Of a stretch of 53,932 nucleotides of DNA, positions 48,705-53,932 are shown one piece after another. The position numbers and the translations under genes are program-made. Position 1 is the stretch's first letter; every line of letters begins with the position of its first letter. Below the pieces are notes generated by a model. That model did not search any database. It was not told the DNA's origin and was given only the letters and a program-made list of their open reading frames with translations. Origin of the DNA: Clostridia bacterium (GTDB taxonomy: Bacteria; Bacillota; Clostridia; Oscillospirales; Butyricicoccaceae); the NCBI GenBank assembly GCA_017559995.1, contig JAFYPP010000089.1, positions 1-53,932 on the forward strand, in the 5' to 3' direction.

Positions 48705-50630
48705 ATGAAACGGTGGATGCCTTTTCTCCTGATATGCTGTATGGTGCTTTTGCTGCCGATGATTTCGGTCACTGCAAGGGCGGCGGATACCTCCGGTGTC
48801 TGCGGTGATAATTTGACCTGGACGTTTGACGAGACCACCGGCACCCTGACCATCGAAGGCACCGGCCCGATGTGGGATTGGAGCTATCCGAACTATACAC
48901 CGTGGCATAGCCATCGTTCTTCTATCAAAAGAATAGTCATCCAAAACGGCGTCACCTCCATCGGGGCGCGGGCATTCTGGGAATACTCCAGCCTAACTCA
49001 AGTCACCATCGGCAACGATGTCACCTCCATTGGGTATTGCACGTTCTCCGATTGTTACAGCCTGACTCAGGTGACCATCCCCGACAGCGTTACCTACATC
49101 GGTGACCATGCATTCTCCGATTGTGACAGCCTGACTCAGGTGACCATCGGTGACAGCGTTACCTCCATCGGTGATTGTGCATTCTTTGGCTGTGACAATC
49201 TAGCCGAGGTGACCATCGGTAACAGCGTCACTTCCATCGGGCACGATGCGTTTTATCGCTGTAACAGTTTGACTCAGATAGCCATCCCTGACAGTGTCAC
49301 CTCTATCGGCAGGTGGGCGTTCGCCTATTGTACCAGCCTGTCCGAAGTAACTATCGGCGACAGTGTCACCTCCATTGGTGCATTTGCGTTCGGTTTCTGT
49401 GTCAATCTAACCGAGGTCACAATCCCCAACAGTGCTACCTCCATCGGTGATGAGGCGTTCTACTGCTGCTACAAATTAGCCGAGGTCACCATCCCCAACA
49501 GTGTCATCTCCATCGGTGATAGGGTGTTTTTAAACTGCACCATTCTGACTCAAGTGACCCTCGGCGACAGCGTCACCTCCATCGGCGATGACGCATTCGG
49601 ATCCTGCGGGAGTCTGACTGCCATTGAGGTCGATAACAATAATCCTCACTACTGTTCCGTAGACGGTGTACTGTTTAACAAAAGTAAAACGCTCCTAATC
49701 AAATATCCCGAAGGGAAAGACGCTAAAACCTACATCATCCCCAGCAGTGTCACCTCCATCGGAGCAGGGGCGCTCTGTGGCTGCGGCAGTCTGACTGAAG
49801 TGACTATTCCCGACAGCGTCACCTCCATCGGAGCAGGGGCACTCTGTGGCTGCGGTAATCTGACTGCCATTATAGTCGATAATAACAATCCCCTCTACTG
49901 CTCCGTAGACGGCTCCCTTTTCAACAAAAATAAAACAATCTTGCTACAATATCCCGCAGGAAAAGTTGAGAAAAGCTACATCATCCCCGACAGCGTCACC
50001 TCCATCGGTGATGAGGCGTTCGCCGGCTGCACCAGTCTGACTGAAGTATCCATCCCCGACAGTATCACCTCCATCGGTGATGAGGCGTTCGCCGGCTGCA
50101 CCAGTCTGACCGAAGTATCCATCCCCGACAGTGTCACCTCCCTCGGTGATTATGTGTTCGCCTTTTGCAGCAGTCTAACTGAAGTAACCATCTCTGACGG
50201 TGTCACCTCCATCAGTGATTTTGCATTCTATGACTGCGGTAATCTGACTAAGGTGACCATTTCTGACAACGTCACCTCCATCGGTCATTGTGCGTTCTTC
50301 AGCGGCAACCCCAACGTTTATTTCAAGGGTACAAAAAAGCAATGGGAGGCAATTGATATCGACAACGATAACGATCCTCTGCTGAACGCCACCATCCATT
50401 ACGCCTTTGACACCGACACGGGGGCGGTATTCATCCGGCCTCTTCCCGAGGGGGCGGAAAATGCTCTCATCGCGGCTTATGCGGATGGCAAACTGGTCTG
50501 CGCCGTCACCGGGCAGGTGGGAAACGACAATTACATTCCCCTTGCCGAGCAGGCGGATGTGATACGAATCTTCTATCTCTATGAGAATTATCAGCCGGTG
50601 ACCGCGCCGGACATCATCCGATTGGATTAA
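48705..50630 (+). CDS. BspA-type leucine-rich repeat surface protein
   Basis: 641 residues. A signal peptide (KRWMPFLLICCMVLLLPMIS, cut near ARAAD) precedes some 19 BspA-type (LRR_5) repeats of 23 residues, each near SVTSIGDxAFxxCxSLTEVT, interrupted twice by a longer insert (DNNNPHYCSVDGVLFNK and a second copy). The last 75 residues (ALIAAYADGKLVCAV to RIFYLYENY) look like the C-terminal domain also seen in the cohesin-like and island proteins. BspA-type repeats mediate adhesion in several gut and oral bacteria. No SLH or LPXTG is present, so attachment is unexplained. GGAGGG before ATG 48705 sets the start. Confidence 0.9.
   Translation: MKRWMPFLLICCMVLLLPMISVTARAADTSGVCGDNLTWTFDETTGTLTIEGTGPMWDWSYPNYTPWHSHRSSIKRIVIQNGVTSIGARAFWEYSSLTQVTIGNDVTSIGYCTFSDCYSLTQVTIPDSVTYIGDHAFSDCDSLTQVTIGDSVTSIGDCAFFGCDNLAEVTIGNSVTSIGHDAFYRCNSLTQIAIPDSVTSIGRWAFAYCTSLSEVTIGDSVTSIGAFAFGFCVNLTEVTIPNSATSIGDEAFYCCYKLAEVTIPNSVISIGDRVFLNCTILTQVTLGDSVTSIGDDAFGSCGSLTAIEVDNNNPHYCSVDGVLFNKSKTLLIKYPEGKDAKTYIIPSSVTSIGAGALCGCGSLTEVTIPDSVTSIGAGALCGCGNLTAIIVDNNNPLYCSVDGSLFNKNKTILLQYPAGKVEKSYIIPDSVTSIGDEAFAGCTSLTEVSIPDSITSIGDEAFAGCTSLTEVSIPDSVTSLGDYVFAFCSSLTEVTISDGVTSISDFAFYDCGNLTKVTISDNVTSIGHCAFFSGNPNVYFKGTKKQWEAIDIDNDNDPLLNATIHYAFDTDTGAVFIRPLPEGAENALIAAYADGKLVCAVTGQVGNDNYIPLAEQADVIRIFYLYENYQPVTAPDIIRLD
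48945..50310 (+). repeat. About 19 coding tandem repeats of 69 bp
   Basis: Period 69 bp, matching the 23-residue LRR_5 unit. Some neighbours are nearly identical (for example 49990-50058 and 50059-50127), so copy number could change by recombination. Confidence 0.9.
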
Positions 50631-50644
50631 CGGACGCAAAACAT

Positions 50645-50677
50645 AAAAAAAGCACCTCTTTCGAGGTGCTTTTCTGT
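50645..50677. terminator. Bidirectional terminator between LRR gene and aminotransferase
   Basis: Perfect 10-bp stem (50649-50658 with 50663-50672), 4-nt loop, A-run on the left and T-run on the right. Confidence 0.85.
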
Positions 50678-50685
50678 TATGTAGT

Positions 50686-51960
50686 TTAGGCCTCCAGGCG
50701 CTTTTCCACAGCGGCCAGCAGAGCGCAGGTGCAGAACACTTCGGCAGCGGCTTCCAGCTCTTCCACGGGGGGCAGAGAGGGAGCGATGCGCAGGTTGCTG
50801 TCCTGGGGATCCTTGCCGTAGGGGAAGGTTGCGCCGGCGCCGGTCATGACAACACCGGCCTCCTTGCACAGGGCATGGATGCGCTTGGCGCAGCCGGGCA
50901 TGGCGTCAAAGCTGATGAAGTAGCCGCCCTTGGGGGTGTGCCAGGTACCGGCACCGGTGCCGCCCAGATTACTCTCCAGCATGGACAGAACCATGTCGAA
51001 CTTGGGCTTCAGCAGGTCGGCGTGCTTCTTCATGTGCTCCTCGATGCCCTTGGCATCCTTGAAGTACAGGACGTGGCGCAGCTGATTGGTCTTATCGGGA
51101 CCGATGGCCTGAACGGTCATGATCTTCTTGGTCCACTCGATGTTGGCGGGAGAAGCGGCCATAGCGCCCACGCCGGCACCGGCGTAGGAGATCTTGGAGG
51201 TGGAGCAGAACTCCAGGATGCGGTCTTCGGTACCGGCCTCCTTGGCCACCTCGAAAATGTTCAGCAGGCTGTCCTGATCGTCGGACAGGTGGTGAACGAT
51301 ATAAGCGTTATCCCAGAAGACACGGAAGTCGGCGGCGGCGGTCTTCATGGTGGCGATACGGCGGACGGTCTCGTCGGAATAGGTCTTGCCCTCGGGATTG
51401 GAGTACTTGGGCACGCACCAGATACCCTTGACGGAGGCATCCTCGGCAGCCAGCTTTTCCACCATATCCATATCGGGGCCGTCATCCAGCATGGGAACGG
51501 TGATCATCTCCATGCCCAACTGCTGGCAGATGGTGAAATGACGGTCGTAGCCGGGTGCGGGGCACAGCCACTTGACCTTCTCTTCCTTGCACCAGGGGGT
51601 GCCGTTGGGAGCGCCGAAAACCCACAGCCGCATCATGGTGTCGTACATCATGGTCAGGCTGGCATTGCCGCCGGCCATGACCCACTCCACGGGGACTTCC
51701 AGCATATCGGCGAACATCTGGCGGCAGGACAGGATGCCCTCCAGGCCGCCGTAGTTACGGGTGTCGGTCTTGCCTTCGAACATATCTTCGTTCTTGGACA
51801 GGACGGTCAGCATGCCCTCGCACAGGTCCAGCTGTGCCTTGCTGGGCTTGCCGCGGGACATATCCAGTTTCAGGCCCTTGGCCTTGCAGGCTTCAAACTT
51901 TGCCAGCAGATCCTGGCGCATAGCCTCCAGCGAGGCACGGTCAGCAGTCATCAGGTTCAT
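50686..51960 (-). CDS. Aspartate aminotransferase, class I (subgroup Ic type)
   Basis: 424 residues. MSRGKPSKAQLDL, NYGGLEGILSCRQMFADML, the PLP-lysine region FCSTSKISYAGAGVGAM and NLRIAPSLPPVEELEAA fit the Asp_aminotransf (PF12897-type) subgroup, which uses aspartate and 2-oxoglutarate. A substrate preference for other amino acids cannot be excluded. The GGAG before the ATG at 51960 supports the start. It follows the pantothenate kinase by six bases, in an operon with asnS. Confidence 0.9.
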   Translation of the reverse strand: MNLMTADRASLEAMRQDLLAKFEACKAKGLKLDMSRGKPSKAQLDLCEGMLTVLSKNEDMFEGKTDTRNYGGLEGILSCRQMFADMLEVPVEWVMAGGNASLTMMYDTMMRLWVFGAPNGTPWCKEEKVKWLCPAPGYDRHFTICQQLGMEMITVPMLDDGPDMDMVEKLAAEDASVKGIWCVPKYSNPEGKTYSDETVRRIATMKTAAADFRVFWDNAYIVHHLSDDQDSLLNIFEVAKEAGTEDRILEFCSTSKISYAGAGVGAMAASPANIEWTKKIMTVQAIGPDKTNQLRHVLYFKDAKGIEEHMKKHADLLKPKFDMVLSMLESNLGGTGAGTWHTPKGGYFISFDAMPGCAKRIHALCKEAGVVMTGAGATFPYGKDPQDSNLRIAPSLPPVEELEAAAEVFCTCALLAAVEKRLEA

Positions 51961-51966
51961 AGGTTA

Positions 51967-52788
51967 TTACTCCATTTCTCCATATAATGCCGCTCCGATA
52001 GCGGTACAGAACTCGGAATTTTCGGGGACGGTGTAGTGGACACCGTACAGTTCCTCCAGCGCCACGATCACCGGCTTGGCCGCCTCCATGCGGCTGAGGG
52101 AACCGGTGAGGACGATGGTGTCGGCCTTGTGCTCACGGGCGGCCATCATGGCGAAAATGCCCACCGTCTGGAACACCATGTTGATCACGCCCATAGCGAA
52201 GTCCGCGTCGGTGGCGTCATCGTTGGTCTTGCCGAAGTTGGAGGCCGTTGTTTTATTGTTCATATTGGCCAGCTGGTTGCGGGTGATGTCGCCGATGGTG
52301 AGGTCCACCGCCTCGGCGTTGCCTCGCATGGCCAGTTCGGCGATGTGCTCGTAACTGCGGGTACCCAGCATTTTGGCGCACAGGCCCAGAATGGTACCTC
52401 CGCCTACGCCGGAGCCGTTGATGTAGGTGATCTCGTCGCCCCGGACATGGGTCAGCGCGGTACCGGTGCCCATGCTCACCACGATGCAGTGATCCAGCCC
52501 GGAAATATACCGGCCGCCAAGACCGATGGCACGGAACTCGTCCACCCGGACAGTGGGGATGCCATAGATGTTATCCTTCAGGAAGGAGGAGCCCACGCCG
52601 GTACACATCACCCGGTCGATCTCCTGCAGCTTCAGACCGTATTCTTCCAGAAACCGGCCGAAGGCGCCGTAGGCAGAGGTCACCGGGTCGCTGGCCCGCA
52701 CCATGGCGGCGCCCACGATCACGCCGTCCCGAAGGCCGACGATCTTGGTGGTACTGCCGCCGATGTCGATGCCAATGATATAGGACAT
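51967..52788 (-). CDS. coaW: Type II pantothenate kinase
   Basis: 273 residues, acetate/sugar-kinase-Hsp70 fold. GIDIGGSTTKIVGL is the phosphate loop, VVSMGTGTALTHV the second, and INGSGVGGGTILGLC the adenosine region; these together mark type II PanK (CoaW), first step to coenzyme A and not feedback-inhibited by CoA in the studied members. It lies three bases after asnS and six before the aminotransferase. Confidence 0.92.
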   Translation of the reverse strand: MSYIIGIDIGGSTTKIVGLRDGVIVGAAMVRASDPVTSAYGAFGRFLEEYGLKLQEIDRVMCTGVGSSFLKDNIYGIPTVRVDEFRAIGLGGRYISGLDHCIVVSMGTGTALTHVRGDEITYINGSGVGGGTILGLCAKMLGTRSYEHIAELAMRGNAEAVDLTIGDITRNQLANMNNKTTASNFGKTNDDATDADFAMGVINMVFQTVGIFAMMAAREHKADTIVLTGSLSRMEAAKPVIVALEELYGVHYTVPENSEFCTAIGAALYGEME

Positions 52789-52791
52789 AGC

Positions 52792-53932
52792 TTAGAACTC
52801 GGCGCTGCCCACGGTTCTGGGGAAGGGCAGAACGTCACGGATATTGCCGATACCGGTCAAGTACATGATCAGGCGCTCAAAGCCGATACCGAAACCGGCG
52901 TGCTTGGTGGTGCCGTACTTGCGCAGCTCCAGATACCACCAGTAGGTCTCGCGGTCCAGACCGGCCTCTTCGATGATCTTCTCCAGCACTTCCAGACGCT
53001 CTTCACGCTGGGAGCCGCCGGTCAGCTCGCCGATGCCGGGAACCAGCATATCGCAGGCGGCAACGGTCTTTCCGTCGTCGTTGCGGCGCATATAGAAGGC
53101 CTTGATCTCCTTGGGATAGTTGGTGACAAAGACGGGTTTCTTGAAGACCTTTTCGGTCAGGTAACGCTCGTGCTCGGTCTGCAGATCGCAGCCCCAGAAC
53201 ACGGGGAACTCAAACTGATCCTTGTGCTGCTCCAGGATCTCCACGGCCTCGGTATAGGTGACACGGCCGAAGGACTCCTCAAAGGCAACGCTCTTCAGGC
53301 GCTCGATGAGGCCGTTGTCCACGAACTTGTTCAGGAAGTTCAGCTCGTCGGGGCAGTTCTCCAGCACGTGCTTGATGACGTACTTGATGCAGGCCTCTTC
53401 CAGATCCATGATGTCGTTCAGGTCGGCAAAGGCAACCTCGGGCTCGATCATCCAGAACTCGGCGGCGTGGCGGGTGGTGTTGGAACGCTCGGCACGGAAG
53501 GTGGGGCCGAAGGTATAGATCTTACCGAAGGCCTGGGCGAAGATCTCGCCCTCCAGCTGGCCGGAAACCGTCAGGTTGGCGGTCTTGCCGAAGAAGTCCT
53601 TGGTGTAATCCACTTCGTTGTCGTCGTTCAGGGGGACCTTCTTCATGTCCAGGGTGGTGACCTGGAACATGGCACCGGCGCCCTCGGCGTCGGAAGCGGT
53701 GATCAGGGGGGTGTGGGCATAGACGAAGCCCTGCTCATTGAAGAACTTGTGAACGGCGAAAGCGGCTACGGAACGGATGCGGAAGGCGGAATTGAACAGA
53801 TTGGTACGGGGACGCAGGTGCTGAATGGTGCGCAGATACTCAATGGTGTGGCGCTTCTTCTGCAGGGGATAGTCGGCAGGACAATCACCCTCCAGGGTCA
53901 GAGCGGTGGCCTTCAGCTCCACCGGCTGCTTG
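52792..53932 (-). CDS. asnS: Asparagine--tRNA ligase, 5' end cut by window
   Basis: 380 codons of the C-terminal part are present; the N-terminal OB-fold domain that binds the anticodon lies beyond the window, and the frame stays open to the edge (KQPVELKA). Class II motifs are seen: [35 protein letters not shown] (motif 2) and [13 protein letters not shown] with RDVLPFPRT (motif 3). It charges tRNA-Asn. The apparent GTG start at 53922 is internal. First gene of the asnS-coaW-aminotransferase unit. Confidence 0.96.
   Translation of the reverse strand, partial: KQPVELKATALTLEGDCPADYPLQKKRHTIEYLRTIQHLRPRTNLFNSAFRIRSVAAFAVHKFFNEQGFVYAHTPLITASDAEGAGAMFQVTTLDMKKVPLNDDNEVDYTKDFFGKTANLTVSGQLEGEIFAQAFGKIYTFGPTFRAERSNTTRHAAEFWMIEPEVAFADLNDIMDLEEACIKYVIKHVLENCPDELNFLNKFVDNGLIERLKSVAFEESFGRVTYTEAVEILEQHKDQFEFPVFWGCDLQTEHERYLTEKVFKKPVFVTNYPKEIKAFYMRRNDDGKTVAACDMLVPGIGELTGGSQREERLEVLEKIIEEAGLDRETYWWYLELRKYGTTKHAGFGIGFERLIMYLTGIGNIRDVLPFPRTVGSAEF

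Noticed and set aside
48945..50310. Evenly spaced repeats suggesting a CRISPR array
   Set aside because: The 69-bp period is coding and in frame with 23-residue LRR units; there are no unique spacers and no cas genes.

Overview
The window is 53.9 kb of a GC-rich Bacillota genome. Spore-former-type genes (a YtvI-like permease, a possible SpoIIM-like protein), a DUF4364 protein, BspA-type leucine-rich repeats, SLH surface proteins and a fused CsaB-type pyruvyl transferase point to class Clostridia, most likely a gut member of the Oscillospirales. The species cannot be named from sequence alone. No tRNA, rRNA or CRISPR array was seen. Both ends cut a gene: lepA loses its C-terminus on the left and asnS its N-terminus on the right.

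Layout. (1) 1-6.1 kb: lepA, an orphan solute-binding lipoprotein, a small XRE regulator and a membrane-anchored clostripain (C11) protease. (2) 6.2-12.6 kb: a three-gene minus-strand operon with a near-consensus promoter at one end and a strong terminator at the other. It encodes an SLH-anchored single-cohesin protein, a 1224-residue PPC/Big_2 protein ending in a type-I dockerin, and a secreted protein with three cohesin-like modules. No glycoside hydrolase is present, so this looks like a non-cellulosomal cohesin-dockerin surface assembly and is the strongest candidate for an undescribed system. (3) 12.77-23.11 kb: a genomic island integrated into the 3' end of yebC. A decayed 3' end of yebC lies at the far side, a 21-bp core is repeated at both ends, and the tyrosine integrase sits beside the intact yebC. 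Cargo: a frameshifted gene, a 1760-residue surface protein, a serine resolvase, a SprT-like protein, a small conserved protein and a ribbon-helix-helix regulator with a divergent operator region.

(4) 23.9-29.2 kb: a 26-residue Cys/His peptide, three small membrane proteins, then a compact operon (aldolase, lspA, rluD-type, HAD phosphatase, YitT, ArsC/Spx-like) with overlapping ends. (5) 29.3-36.8 kb: a secreted protein, an EF-G2-type GTPase, a degenerate P-type-ATPase-like membrane protein, an rlmB-type methyltransferase and aspartokinase. (6) 36.9-44.3 kb: ytvI-like, exoA, membrane and DUF3298 proteins, mtnA, DUF4364, a DUF3048 lipoprotein, a SpoIIM-like protein and a glycerophosphodiesterase. 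(7) 44.5-53.9 kb: the GT4-CsaB fusion, ychF, a TPR protein, a 23-residue-repeat LRR surface protein, an aspartate aminotransferase, type II pantothenate kinase and asnS.

How it fits together. Pyruvylated cell-wall polymer, the product of CsaB, is the usual ligand of SLH domains, so the fused enzyme at 44.5 kb could make the anchor for the SLH-cohesin at 11.5 kb. That protein could in turn hold the dockerin protein. A C-terminal domain appears shared by the cohesin-like protein, the island adhesin and the LRR protein. Three genes start directly after an intrinsic terminator whose 3' arm doubles as the Shine-Dalgarno sequence, a recurring layout worth testing as a regulatory device.
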